A stretch of DNA of 64,000 nucleotides from Fagopyrum homotropicum (GCA_033239125.1 BSWB01000002.1:7783001-7847000), one strand, 5' to 3'; numbered from the stretch's first letter, positions 11,801-22,873 are shown. Notes: a model not told the origin generated them from the letters alone. Translations and numbers: made by a program.

Positions 11801-12975
11801 ACTGGGATGAGCCGCTGCTGTTCAAGCGCGGACCGGATGGGATGCTTCGAAGGTGCATTCCGGAAGATGAAGTTAATAGCGTCATAAGGCATTGTCATTC
11901 ACTTCCTTGCGGAGGACATGCTAGCACCGATAAAACATGTGCTAAGGTATTGCGTTCCGGTTTCTTTTGGCCTACATTATTTAAGGATGTGCAATCTTTT
12001 GTTGTTTCTTGTGATGCATGCCAAAGAACAGGGAACCTATCAAGAAGGAACGAAATGCCACTTAACAACATCCAAGAAGTGGAAATCTTTGATGTATGGG
12101 GGATTGACTTCATGGGACCTTTCCCATCCTCCGGAGGAAACCTCTACATTCTCCTTGCCGTTGATTACGTCTCTAGATGGGTTGAATCCATTGCTTCCCC
12201 CACTAACGACGCCAAGGTGGTTGTGAAGTTCTTGAATAGAACTATCTTTCCACGATTTGGAACTCCACGCATCATCATCAGCGATGGAGGAACGCATTTC
12301 ATCAACAGGAAGTTTAAAGCACTTCTATCGAAGTATGGGGTAACCCACAAAGTATCAACCGCTTATCACCCTCAAACTAGTGGACAGGTCGAGATCTCGA
12401 ATAGAGAAATCAAGGCAATTTTGGAGAAGACCGTCTCTAGAACGAGGAAGGATTGGTCCATGAAATTGGACGATGCTCTTTGGGCGTACAGGACAGCATT
12501 CAAGACTCCCATAGGTACCACCCCTTATAATTTGGTATATGGGAAGTCTTGCCATTTGCCCGTTGAATTGGAGCACAAGGCGTATTGGGCTATCAAATGG
12601 TTGAACTTTGATATCAAGGAGGCTGGTGAGAAACGACTTTTGGAACTTAACGAGCTGGAAGAGCTGCGTCTAAACGCCTATGAGAATGCCAAAATCTACA
12701 AGGAAAGGACGAAGAGATGGCATGACAAGCGTATCGTTCCAAAGGAGCTTAACGAGGGAGATTTAGTTCTACTCTTCAACTCCCGCCTCCGTCTTTTTCC
12801 AGGTAAGTTGAAATCTAGATGGACCGGACCTTATGTTGTGAAACATGTTTTCCCTCATGGTGCAGTTGAGATATGGGGCGAAACTAGCGGAAGCTTCAAG
12901 GTCAACGGTCATAGACTTAAGAAGTACCAACCGGAAACGCCGGTTGAGGAGGTTGCACCAATCTACCTCCTTTGA
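8869..12975 (+). CDS. Athila-type Gag-protease-integrase polyprotein lacking RT/RNase H
   Basis: One open frame of 1368 codons from ATG 8869. That start is preferred over an upstream TTG because the related element at 63460 begins with the same MRR context. In order: an N-terminal charged coiled-coil; a Retrotrans_gag domain (about residues 190-335, with KLRPFYFSLKDRALTWY); an Asn-rich linker (about 380-430); an aspartic protease with CDLGASVS at D685 and a later ILGRPFL. A Ser/Thr/Glu-rich linker (about 850-925) then leads directly into an integrase. The integrase has a zinc-binding H/C region (about 1005-1050) and a catalytic triad D1080, D1139, E1175 with D-X58-D-X35-E spacing. An SH3-like C-terminus contains LKSRWTGPYVV. 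The RT and RNase H domains that normally sit between protease and integrase are missing, with no frame break. The protein could make capsid, process itself and integrate, but would need RT supplied in trans. Confidence 0.93.
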   Translation: MRRTRTGKEIVPYDPEPEKTYKRRLREAKMAQQDDRDLAAQLRETQELLRLSKEELRQEKEENHARTAAIEAEIAAIRDQILLRPREDPVVDPRPRQIPVPDAPAEVLPPRMPVRDVLLAGIPQTLGQRMGPNQQLRRPGVNLGDPADHDYELRPQVLAMIRQCQFGGLEKESPHQHLQNYEILMETLRPSRIENNNYKLRPFYFSLKDRALTWYQSLPPGKISTWEEMTTEFLTKFFPPSKTAEMRGKINAFIMKDKESLSKSWERFKDILLDCPHHGIPKIELLEIYFKGLDGSTQFNLQLLSAGTFMDMAVDEAWDFIEKQALHMEKYTHQGAEGGVKRVNFQETQPNNNQLTSLKNDVKQLKELLMAQTKKEEQGQRNNNNNNGYRNNNNGPRNNNYNNNNRGSNSNNWRANNQNHGNNHSNSNSNDSSNPFLSSPSSSSTPLKSQGQGSSSSQPEKKDAVLEAILIKLSAMENSMTSFSRAQKSFEQQLANRANEAPRDPGKLPAKTETNPKGQCMAITTRSGLKTADPVPRSTQTTSVQIQSKNTSTEMPTEAAQQKAGGTTETYVPPPAYKPPLPFPQSRARAHLDKHFGKFLDLMNKLHINIPFLDAILGMPAYGKFLKEILSRKRKLEDVGEVRMTSKSSELIKIMKEKMPPKLRDPGSFCIPIQVGDVTCEALCDLGASVSIIPLELCTKIGLGEPKPVKIRLYMADRSITHPVGILEDVPVKLGNFYLPIDFVVLDIPADYPVPIILGRPFLATSGCNVDCKNAKLKFNVGGDEVEFALLAAMKGEQLTDDIFNIYDEEESRELVSSILINDPLERVISFSLMEEGIDASCDADIRSLKALEEDPGAITEKLVQETKISSLGSSRSISTEAPSGRSEASEEHLGQRLCASTEVDSETMSTEIAENNNFSTPFSDIHPQLADHSLHQLSDNKGPWYADIVNYLVCQEIPPGLTYSQKKRFFKEVRHYYWDEPLLFKRGPDGMLRRCIPEDEVNSVIRHCHSLPCGGHASTDKTCAKVLRSGFFWPTLFKDVQSFVVSCDACQRTGNLSRRNEMPLNNIQEVEIFDVWGIDFMGPFPSSGGNLYILLAVDYVSRWVESIASPTNDAKVVVKFLNRTIFPRFGTPRIIISDGGTHFINRKFKALLSKYGVTHKVSTAYHPQTSGQVEISNREIKAILEKTVSRTRKDWSMKLDDALWAYRTAFKTPIGTTPYNLVYGKSCHLPVELEHKAYWAIKWLNFDIKEAGEKRLLELNELEELRLNAYENAKIYKERTKRWHDKRIVPKELNEGDLVLLFNSRLRLFPGKLKSRWTGPYVVKHVFPHGAVEIWGETSGSFKVNGHRLKKYQPETPVEEVAPIYLL

Positions 12976-13764
12976 GACGCATTATGGTCCAGCTAGCGAC
13001 CTTAAATCAAGCGCTTCTTGGGAGGCAACCCAAGGTATTGCTCTTCTTTCCCGTTTTCTAGTCTAGCTTAGATAGTTTTTGTTTTTGCTTTGCTTTGCTT
13101 TGTTTTTGGCGTTCTGGACAGACAACAGGAAGGAGCACATCTGGAAGGAAAGAAGCTCGAGATTCAGAGAAGACAGAAGCACCTCGGTCACTGTCAGAGC
13201 ACCTCGACCGAGTTGATTCTTGAGGCAACCGAGGCGACTAGGGTTTCTGCAGAACCACCTCGGTCCATACCACCTCGGGTCAGTCGAGACCATCTCGACC
13301 GAGGTGACAGCAGATCCAGTAACAGTATAAAAAGAAAAAAAATTACAGTTTCGTTTTTTTTTACTCTCCTCGACCGCGGCGAACAGAAGTACCTCGCTCT
13401 CCTTCGTCTCTCGCTCGTTTTCGAAGATTTCTGCTTCCAAACCGCGATTAAAGAGTAGAGGAGTCGATTGCTACTACAAATCTGCAGGAAATTTGAGCGT
13501 TTCGACCGAAACGAGGTAAAAACGTTCGAAAACCCTAACTCGCTCGTTTACTGCATATTGGGCTTTGGTTGCCCTTGATTCTGTTGAGGAAATCCTTAAG
13601 TACCCCTTAGGAAGCATCGGTAGTGATTTTTGGGGGAAAAGAACTGAAATTCAGAGAGTGGAAATCGAACTGTCTTCGCCTCGGTCCAGTCGCTGTGCAC
13701 CTCGGTCGAGGTGATTCTTGGTATTTGTCAGTCGACCGAGGTAGTCTGACAGTGTGTTTTGAAG
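12976..13764 (+). other. Spacer between integrase and ORF-1, rich in the CTCGACCGAG phrase
   Basis: No open frame with family support. The stretch holds at least eight copies or half-copies of the element's inverted-repeat phrase. Examples are 13200-13215 (CACCTCGACCGAGTTG), 13291-13306 (CATCTCGACCGAGGTG) and 13698-13713 (CACCTCGGTCGAGGTG, the reverse-complement centre). It may serve as leader for a downstream transcript. Confidence 0.7.
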
Positions 13765-15153
13765 ATGAGTTCAGATCGCCGTTTAGCTCTGAGAGACAGA
13801 TCCTCCCCTTCCCCTTCTCCTTCCTCATCCCGTCCCTACCGCCCGGTCATCCACGAGAGATGCCGGGTAGACTATGAGAGGATAGCTGGCCGTCCAGTCA
13901 TCGCACCACGATTTCTGGATGTGTCCGCTTTTGACTGCCTAGGGTTAGATGCTGACCTTAGGAGGATGATTGCTACAGTGGGGCTAGATCAGTTCACTGA
14001 GATCCGAGCCCCAGCCTACTTAGAGCCGACACTCGAGTTTGTTAGCTCCTTCTCCTACCTTCCCACAGAGCGGTCTGTGAAGTACCGGCTGATGAGCCGG
14101 AACTTCATCGTTCCTTTAGAGGTTTGGAGAGAGATCTTTGGCTTTCCTGACCCCACTGCTGTAGACTTCCCCTCCCGATCCGTAGCTAGGGAGTTCTGGG
14201 GACAGATAGCCCACATTACTACACACGCAGACAGATGGCGCCCTGGAGATTCCAGGGAGAAGGTCATCTTCCACCCAGCCTTCAGACTTGCCCACAGGAT
14301 CTTCAGTGAGACACTTCTGGCGCGTACTGAGACGCCCCAGAAGATCAGACAGGGTGAGCTCTTCAGCCTCTATTGCATGGTTACAGGAGGCTTCCCAGAC
14401 TTTGGCTTGCTCCTTGCAGAGGATCTGCATAGGATCAAGGCCAAGGCGAAGGGAGATATTTGCTGTGGAGGTCTAGTCACCCACATCGCCACTTACCACG
14501 GGATGGACCTCAGCGTTTGTACATTGGCGGCGGCTCCGAAGCCGCTGGGATTGTAGGAGATGATCACACGGAGGATTCTAGTTCCCCGTGGTTTGACCAC
14601 TCCATACGTCGCCATGCCTTGGGAGCGGACTGCACCTCAGGGCATCCGCTGGTCTGCGCAGTTCACAGTCTTTGATCCGCATTTCTGGCAGACTGCTTGG
14701 GATACACTCATGGAGGATCATAGAGAGGCAGCAGCTGCCCCTGCTGAGGCTGAGGATGAGGATGACGACGATGATGAGACAGTGGATGAGAGAGGAGGTG
14801 GCGTCCCGATGGACACAGGGACAGATACAGCTGGGACGAGCGCGCCACCTATTATTGATTTAGATGATGAGGAGGACACTGAGCCGGCGCCAGCCGCGAC
14901 ATCTCCAGTCAGACCTGCTGGACGCAGGAGGCGTGGAGTGAGGGACAGAGCTGCACACCGACGGATCGATGACCTGACAGATCAGGTTATCGACTCATAT
15001 GCTGCACTTTCGCTGGATATCCGCGAGATGCAGGAGCGGCAGCATCATCAGCACATGATGGCTCAGCTACAGTTTGAGCGTATCATGGGCCATCCCTATG
15101 ATCCGACTCAGTTCCCCTACATACCACCACCACCGCCGGATCAGGACTACTGA
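13765..15153 (+). pseudogene. ATHILA ORF-1-type protein, interrupted by one TAG
   Basis: From ATG 13765 an open frame of 263 codons ends at TAG 14554-14556 and continues in the same frame to 15153 for a further 198 codons. The first part resembles plant retrotransposon ORF-1 (ATHILA) proteins. Examples are EPTLEFVSSFSYLP, the motif YRLMSRNFIVPLEVWREIFG, and a helical region to about residue 250. The second part has an acidic run (EDEDDDDDETVDE), a basic RRRRGVRDRAAHRR stretch and a proline-rich tail. In Athila elements this frame lies downstream of pol in the place of a retroviral env gene; its role is unknown. The single stop could be a recent nonsense mutation, suppressed, or programmed. 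The weak match to classic readthrough contexts favours mutation. Confidence 0.75.
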
Positions 15154-16646
15154 GGAGCTGCAGGGTTTCTTTATTATATTTTTTATGCAGTTCGGCTCTT
15201 ATCCGGTGAGTTCTCCTGTTTTAGACTTTTATTATACCCACTGGGACAGTGTATCTCAAGTATGGGGTATTTGTCTGTATTATTTGACTACGTGACTACT
15301 TGATGTATTCGACACTTATGATGTATTTTATTTATCGGATATTTTCATATTTATGCTTCATTTGCCTTTATATGATTATCTGATATTACATGCATACTTA
15401 CAGGTTATTTGATTGAGAAAAACGTCGAAACTGAAAAAAAAAAAAAAAATGGGGTATATAAAAGTTTTTTTTTTTGACCTCGACCGGGGAGATTCTGGCC
15501 GAACGAGGTGTTTCACCTCGGTTGAACCAAGAACACCTCGACCGAGGTGGGTTAACTGAGAGTTTTCGAAAACGATTTTTCGTGTTGCTTATCTGGATAT
15601 GATCTCAGTGAAGATTCTGTTTACCTACTGGTTTTAAATTCTTTATGTGTTTGAAAAGTTTTATAATATGTTTAAGTTGCTAAATGCTTTGTTTGAAATT
15701 ATTGGCATGTTTAATACTTTGTTTTTATCCAAATTATGTTGAATTTGAAGGTTGACACCGCAGGTTAAGTTCTCTCACTTCTTGGAAAGACCAAGGCAAT
15801 TCATTCTCTTCTTCTTCTTCTTCTTGATCATGCTTAGCCCCTCATATACATTTTGCCTCCCTTTACCTATCCGGGAATTTGGAAGCAAGCAAAGTGGTGA
15901 AAGCAAGTGGAGTTAAAGTTGAGAAGTGGCTGGAAGTGAAAGTGCTAGAAAGTAATTTTAGGTTTGGGGAAGTCAATCATGAAGATGAGTAACTCGGCAC
16001 CATTCAAATAGCCGGGTGTTTGTGTCTTGCCAAAGTCGGATTGAGCGATATTCCTAACGGGTCATGGTATGTGCATCAAAGGGTTTGATGCATCTCAAGA
16101 AATTGATGATTGCAGATTTCCTAGGCTTCGGTTATTGTGCACCTCTGTCCATGCATCCCAAAAAGTAAAGTAAAAAGAAAAAGTGTGAGATAAGCAAAGC
16201 TTATTGGTGGAAGATGTTGCAAGTCAAAGTGGAAGTGAAGTTCATCCCTTCTCCCGGATTCTAGCACCACATTACCTTACATACATCCCTACCCTACACG
16301 TTTCTTGACCTTTTCTTTTGGGAAGCCCTTGAGACCTTGAGCTTGTTGATTGACTTAGCGGTTTAAACTGGATTATACATGATTAATTTTGATAATTATA
16401 ATTTATTATGCATTCTATGATTTTATGCAAAGATGAACAACTTTCCTATATTTATAAAATGTTTTGATCATGTCGAGTTTTTAAATTCCAGGAAGTACTC
16501 TCTTAGAGTGATCTATGATAGTTGCACACCATAAAATGTTTTTGGAAGACTTTTTCATTGATTTTCTTGACTTATAATCCATTCTATCTTGTCTTCTATA
16601 TGCGGAACTTGCTTGGGGACAAGCAAGGGCTAAGTATGGGGTATTT
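15154..16646 (+). other. Athila 3' untranslated region and polypurine tract
   Basis: Non-coding. It carries the phrase CACCTCGACCGAGGTG at 15534-15549 and related copies at 15478-15525, then a stretch with GGTTTGGGGAAGTC and TGATGCATC. It ends with a purine-rich segment (GGGGACAAGCAAGGGCTAAG and GTATGGGG, about 16615-16642) immediately before the 3' LTR. That segment is the expected plus-strand primer. Confidence 0.65.
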
Positions 16647-18417
16647 TGATAACATGAATTATAGTCTATATTTTGGGGTTTGTTTGGACGTTTTATCTTC
16701 AATAATCTGCATGTTTGTATGTATTATATGTGATTATATTACCATTTCATCTACCTTTGCGGGAATCGAGGTCTACACCTAGTTTTGTTGTAATCGTAGG
16801 TAAATGGCACGTTTTGCATCAAAAAGGAGCAAAAGGAGCTAAGGAGTCATTGGAGCTACATTCAAGAACATAAGGAACCATCCAGGAAGCATAGCCATGG
16901 ATTTGAGATTTACTTTGGACCAGATTTGAGAGATTTCACATTCAGTTGTGATTCACCTCGGTTGGCTACAGTACCACCTCGACCGAGGTGATCCAGAGAG
17001 GCCGACTCGACCGAGGCGAATACCTAGGACGCGGCGAGAATATTTTATTCCTGGCTGAGATCTTTTAAAGTTGGAAAGTGATCTTATATTTTTGAGCTTG
17101 GCTTCTGGAAGGAAGGAGATATGCAGAATCATATATTTTACCTATATTTATGGGATAATATCTTTCTAAGATTTCTTATCTTTGGAGGGTTATTTTTCCT
17201 ATAAAAAGGGTTGGATTTTCCACAAATCCATGATCCGCTATCAGCGCAAGTAATCCGCCTATACCGAAAAATACGCAGCAGCCGCGTACTCCAATTTGGG
17301 AGAGAGTTGAAGAACCTTTTTGAAGGTTGAAGGAAGATTGAAGTCCATAGCTTTTATAGCTTTTATTGAAGGGTTTTGTAAGATTGTCTTCAATTCCCTC
17401 AATTGTTGTCTTGTCTTGTTGGAATATTATCCAAGGAACGCTTTTGTGTGATATTTGTTTCAGTTATTGAAGTCTTTTCATTAAATTCTTCTTTGTTCAA
17501 ATATTCACCTTATTCCCTTACATTTAATACTTTTATGATGATGATGAGTGGCTAATTTCCTTGTGTGATTCTAGGGTGATTGGCTGAAGGTTGTGGGAAA
17601 AACAATGATAGAATAATCTTAGATTCCAGTGGGATCCTGAAAGTTCGAGTCTTTAACCTTAACCCTAAGCACCTCGTTCAGTCGATGAACATTTCGGCCG
17701 AGGTGGAAACTGGCTGACCGAGGTGACTTATCTGATCCATAACTGAGAGTTAAGTGTTAGAGTTTGCCAAATCCTATTCTTATTATACCTTTCCTGGTTC
17801 AAAGCAAGCTTAGGATGAGACTTACCCGGTAATTCCTTAGTTTGTGTACCAACGATCATAAGTGTAGGTAATAAAGGTTTATCCTTTATTGGGGTTTGAG
17901 TGTGCTTCCATCCCATCTTTGTGAGTTAGCCTGAGACTTACCCGGTAAAGGTTGATTCTATTCCCTTAGATGGTATGTTAGTTTGAGGTTATAGTTCTTT
18001 ATCTTAATTCCTTGAGACTTACCCGGTAATAGGAGTTACGGTTTGGGATTAGTGTGTAGTGAGACTTACCCGGTGATCTACTCCACTTTAGAAACACCTT
18101 CCCCACGCAAAAATCTCAGCTTTGTCCGCTTATCTACAGATCTTGAGTTGGAACCACAACTAGACGCTTTAATCCCTAGAATTACATGTTTGCTTTATTT
18201 GACATCTTATTCATCTTTGATTGTGTTAATTGCTCTTGTGGTTAGAATTGACATAGCATACCGTATTGACTCTGTTTCACCGAGTCCCTGTGATCGACCC
18301 CTGGAATTTTCTTGCTTTTACTACGATTGACCCGTACACTGCGGGTTCGCATCCTTGTTTTAAGCTTAAGTCTAGGGTTATAAATTTAAAGCTTGCACAC
18401 ACCGTTTGGAGCGAACA
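16647..18417 (+). repeat. 3' LTR of the young Athila element
   Basis: 1771 bp, same length as the 5' LTR with about five differences by eye. The inverted-repeat phrase is at 16975-16990. Confidence 0.93.
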
Positions 18418-18989
18418 ATTCCTATCTCTAATCTAAAAGATAAAAATGTCCAATTGGACAAGCTAAAAGATAGCCTAAAATAAATAAAAAAGATAAAAAG
18501 AAAAAGATATCGCCCAAAAGCATATATGTATTGGGATTGGTTGTCCGATCAGTTGGGCCTAGTCACCCGATCCCTTAGAGATGAACAAAAACGATTAGCT
18601 TAAGGAGAAATGGTGATTAAATCGGATACGTGATGGAAGTTACTCGATCGGTGCCATGTGGTCGGCCGATCACTTTCAAAGCTTTGAGGAAATCTTCGTA
18701 CTTTACTCTCGGAACTCAATCAATTCCGTCTTGACCTAGACTTCCTTGACCGCAGGAAGAACCTTAGTGTGTTGAGTACGACCTTCAACATATAACTCCA
18801 TTTTAGCTCCGAATATGGCCTAGAACAGTTGCAATATTATAAACGCCCAAATAAATCTCCAAAACACAAAGGGAAAGAAATCTATTAAAATGCAATATAA
18901 ATATATACTTAAAGTTTAAGGAATAGATAAAAATGAGGGTGAAAAAAGACACTAAAAAGATGTTATATATTAGTCCCAATGACCAACCA
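18418..18989. other. Relic carrying a GATCGGCCGATC-type phrase
   Basis: Non-coding DNA flanking the young element. Between 18541 and 18675 the words CCGATCA, CCCGATCC, CTCGATCGGT and GGTCGGCCGATCAC (18660-18673) recur. They resemble the repeated palindromic phrases of the Athila copies, so this may be a piece of yet another such element. No domain supports that. Confidence 0.4.
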
Positions 18990-21640
18990 TTGTACACACA
19001 TTTTTGAAACCAGACAATCTCTTCTTGTTCGAAGGCTTATTTCAAGTTCAATATTGAGCTTAACTTCTCTCTCAATGATGTAACGGGAGCTATCATGACT
19101 AAGTTCCTTTACCACCAACGTAAAATTTCTCCATCGTCACCCTTTTTCTACGACTTACAGATCAAAAAACAAAGATGTTCCAAGCTAGCAAAGAATTTTT
19201 TTTTTAGATTTTTAAGAGCTTCACTTAATTGCTTTGGGTGGATGGTCCAACATGATTCCACCGTGAAATTAAATTCTTGGTGGGCCATTCAAGCCGCTTC
19301 GAACCGAAATGACCTCCTCTCCCTCCTTACTTTGATGGTATAGCCGATAATCAACAATAGGGGCGAGTGATCCGATGAGAGCTTAACCAAGTGTCTAACA
19401 TGAATATTAGACCAATGGAAATGTCAATCAACACTCATGAAGATTCGGTCCAATCTGTTATAGATCCTCCGGTAATCCACCTTACTATCATCTCACGTGA
19501 AATTTGGTCCAATAAACCTTAAGTCAATCAAACCATACTTTTGAACTAGGTCTCCAAATACTTTTGTATCATCATTAAGTCTTCCTGAACCTCCTTGACG
19601 TTCATATTGAAACATAATACAATTAAAATCTCCCCCACCCCCTATAGTGAACGGATCATCCACCAAACTCAATTATTTGTCAATATCTTTCCAAAAATCC
19701 TTCCTATGGTTAACATAAGGAGGAGCATAAACTACAATCAAACCGTAGGAAACCATCATTAGCAAATTTATTATGTATGAATATAAGACCGATAACTCTC
19801 CACCTGTAGCACCCCAAATTCTAAGAACTCGAAGCGTTACGGGCTAGGACCTCACAATGGGTCCCGACCCTAAGAGTAGCAATGACAAACGGATCTTACA
19901 ATAAGACACAGACGAATGAAAACCAAAACTCAATATAAAACCAAAGGTTTAAACAAAAGAAAGCGTAAAAGACTCGCAACGGAGTTCAAAACAAAAGGGA
20001 AAAGCAACAAAATAAACATAAACCCAATCCCTTCCTATAATGTACCGGAACCCGGACTGTCCACACCATTCGGATCACTCAGCAGCATCCTGAACCTGTG
20101 GAACATCTACAACATCGGTATAAACCATTAGCTAACATTCTACATATAAAAAAGACAGTAAAAGCACAAACACACATAAGGTAAAGTATACACATAACAT
20201 GCTCACACAACAACCGGGTATTATCTTTCATTAGGTTATGCAATTACTAATTCAACTTATCGTTGTTACACAAGTATCGCTACGATCTCGCTTCCGTCCT
20301 CTTTCACCAACAGGAATAGAACGTATGCATCCTTCTGTCACTTGTTGGACTGGTCGCGAGAGCACCTCCTAGTTTCCCCATTCTGAACTGGACAAGCGGT
20401 AACCGCCCGATTATAATACACTTGAGCCAATTAAGGTATAACAAAGGTGAATCCTATTCCGGTTATCAATTATAACATGATAAGCAACACAAACAAGCCA
20501 AAACAATCAAACGGATATACGGAATGAAGCTAAGTCCAAGAGACTTACCTCACTCGAAGGTAATCTCAACACTCAGCAAACATTAGAGAACGGCTCAGTT
20601 TTCCTCAAGAAAGGAGCAAGGAAAGCCTGTTCACACACGCATCAAGAATCAAAGGCCGAAACGAATGCTAGAAGTCTATAACTTCTAGTCTCCATGATCT
20701 CTAAGAGATCTACACAAGCTAAGGTCTCAACCTTAGTCTTACAGAACACTCAGGGGTTAAGGAACATCTAGAAGGAACAAGGAAAGGAACGAGGAAGCAA
20801 GGAAGGAAGCAACTCACAAGAACGGGAGTTACTGTAGAAGGAACAGCGGGGCGGCTAGATAGGCGCATGGGCGGGAATCTGTGGGAGTGGCACAACAGAG
20901 GTGCGGGGGCGGTTTCTGCAACAGAGACGGCGACTTCTCCTTCGACATCAAGGAACTTCACCGAAGGCCAAAGCTTGCCTTTCTCAACACACAGCCACGT
21001 CAAAACTCAAACAAGGGAGCCTGTGAACATCAAAGGATCATCAAAGGAACGCTCCACAAGAATCAAGGATCAAACTTGATTCTTGGAGAAGAAGAAAAGA
21101 GGAAACAAAGAGAGAAACGAAGCAAAAGCGAAACAAGGTGTAGCAGCACATGAACGTGATGAAGAAGAAGGGAGGGAGAACTTACACGTTCAGCAAGATC
21201 TCAGGAAGCAAGGCCGCAACGCTCTAGGGTTGAAGAAGACGTAAGCAAGAAACGGGAAAAAGAAGAAAAGACGGGATTATATAGGAGAGGAAGAAAAGAT
21301 AAAAGGAAGGACATTCTAAGGTTTAGAAGATAAAAAGAAGAAAAGACGGCCAGCCACAAGGACGACCCCTTGTCACCGCGGTAGCGGTGAAGGTGAAAAC
21401 TGGAATCTTACACCACCATACTCAGTTGAATTTTATTACGCTCCCATAAAATCAATCACCTCCTTTAAAACCTTTCGCCTCAACCCTAAATCATCCCGTA
21501 TAATTACATCGACCACAAACCTTTTGTATATTTGATCTTCTACTAAACCCATTCTTACCAGCTCCAAAAACATTTTAAAAAGCAATTGATCGGATATATA
21601 TGAACCTATGCTTGGAGTTGAAAGACAAGTACCGCAGATG
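18990..21640 (-). pseudogene. LINE (L1-type) endonuclease remnant, split by a solo LTR
   Basis: On the minus strand from 19804 the sequence reads as the C-terminal half of an apurinic-type LINE endonuclease. Visible pieces are YGLIVVYAPPYVNHRKDFW, GGGGDFNCIM, RLDRIFMSVD and LVKLSSDHSPL, with several stop codons. It continues into the spacer that follows the endonuclease (WMVQ/ WTIHPKQLSEALKNL in a nearby frame). The N-terminal side (21413-21640) carries a weaker EAKGFKGGD match to the conserved GFSGG region. The solo LTR at 19805-21412 separates the halves. No RT domain is present. Confidence 0.72.
19805..21412 (+). mobile_element. Solo LTR (TGTAGCACCCC type, Ty3/gypsy)
   Basis: 1608 bp from TGTAGCACCCCAAATTC to GGAATCTTACA, flanked by the perfect 5-bp TSD CCACC (19800-19804 and 21413-21417). 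The head resembles two other LTRs in the window (22874 and the minus-strand block ending 27511), sharing TTACGG..TAGGACCTCACAATG. Such heads are common in chromovirus (Tekay/Del) LTRs; the lineage is inferred. It arose by LTR-LTR recombination, which removed the interior. Confidence 0.85.
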
Positions 21641-22100
21641 TGATGGGCACCTCATCCCTTTACTTCTTGGTCCTCCACTGGTCCACTCATCAACTGAATC
21701 TCCTATATACCTCTTTCTGCATCAACCTCCTTTTCAGCAACATAACTTATAACAAACAATTCAAGATAAACCAGAGGTTACAGCGTTAGAATCATAAGGT
21801 TACCAAACTTGGATTCAAAGTCAAGAAGCTGATGATTGTATCTTCTTTCGGTTGGGGCGGTGGAACCTTTCTTATCGTCATCTTCAAACCTTTTATCCTT
21901 CTCTTTCTTATTCAAATGCTTATCTATGTCCGCATCTCAATTAAATTAGGATGAAAAGCCGCAATATTACATAGGGTTTAGTATTATGTTAAAATTTGTT
22001 TAGGGTTTTGAAATTCATTCGATTCTATTTCGTTTACTTGAAACCACATTAATAAAAAAAGTTTCAAGACATTAATAAATAGAAATATTTCAAGACATTA

Positions 22101-22162
<62 letters not shown>

Positions 22163-22873
22163 AGTGGATACATTCTCATACCAATTTATTTTGCTTGTAT
22201 ACAACCAATTAATAATAATTTGAAACAATTTGGTTTACTAGGCTTTTACTAGTTTTGTGTTTAGCAAATGTACCCCTTGAGAGAGAAAAGAGTGTGTAGA
22301 GTTTGAAAATAAATAGAAAAAGTTGGGTATATTTACTTAATTGAAACATTAAAAAGCTCAGTAACTACTCTTATTTTTTAAAAAGACTAGTTATCAAAAT
22401 TGTCCAGTCGTCGTACTTCTATTTTTAAATTTTTAATTAGTTATTTATTTATTTATTAAAAAACTACTTAAATTTATTTATTTATACTTGATATTTTAAG
22501 TTTTCAAATCTTATGTTAACCTATATAACTTTTAAGAAGTTTCATTGAAATTTTAATTATTTATATTTTAAAATAAAATTTGAATCTTTTAACACCTTTT
22601 TATATTATTCAATAATATAAGAATAATCTCTTGGTTGTCCACTTTCACTATGAAGAAGATGCCATAGAGAAGTGAATAAGACACGTGGGTGGCTTTCCTT
22701 TAAAGGAAACAACAGCATATGTCACTTATAGTATATGGCGTTTCATATTTGCTCCACTACAACTCTCAAGAGGCATATCCTACAAACAAGAATCGATGTG
22801 GGATACGACCACGTTTAATGAATTATGACATAATAAAATGATTGTTAAAAGACTTGATTTCCAATATGTATAA
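21641..22873. other. AT-rich intergenic DNA
   Basis: No gene recognised. It contains the (AT)28 tract at 22105-22160 and short runs of TTTA repeats near 22440-22480. Confidence 0.5.
22105..22160. repeat. (AT)28 microsatellite
   Basis: Uninterrupted AT dinucleotides. Confidence 0.97.

Larger units (their letters stand above)
6973..18417 (+). mobile_element. Athila-type Ty3/gypsy retrotransposon, young, RT-less
   Basis: Two 1771-bp direct LTRs (TGATARCA...GCGAACA) flank a 7.9-kb interior. By eye the LTRs differ at about five positions: the sixth base, a G/A near 7416/17090, a C/A near 7842/17516, an A/G near 8448/18119 and an A/G near 8571/18241. The interior has a tRNA-Asp primer-binding site, a gag-protease-integrase frame and an ATHILA ORF-1-like frame. 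It then has a 1.5-kb untranslated part ending in a purine-rich tract before the 3' LTR. Reverse transcriptase and RNase H are absent. The flanks (TTAAT left, ATTCC right) do not match, so no TSD is visible. A short inverted-repeat phrase is scattered throughout the element. Confidence 0.93.

Noticed and set aside
6973..18417. CRISPR-like array of short palindromic repeats
   Set aside because: Spacing is irregular, copies lie within coding sequence and LTRs, and the host is a plant.
20719..21153. ORFs of 70-94 codons on both strands
   Set aside because: They lie within the solo LTR defined by its CCACC duplication and have no family match.
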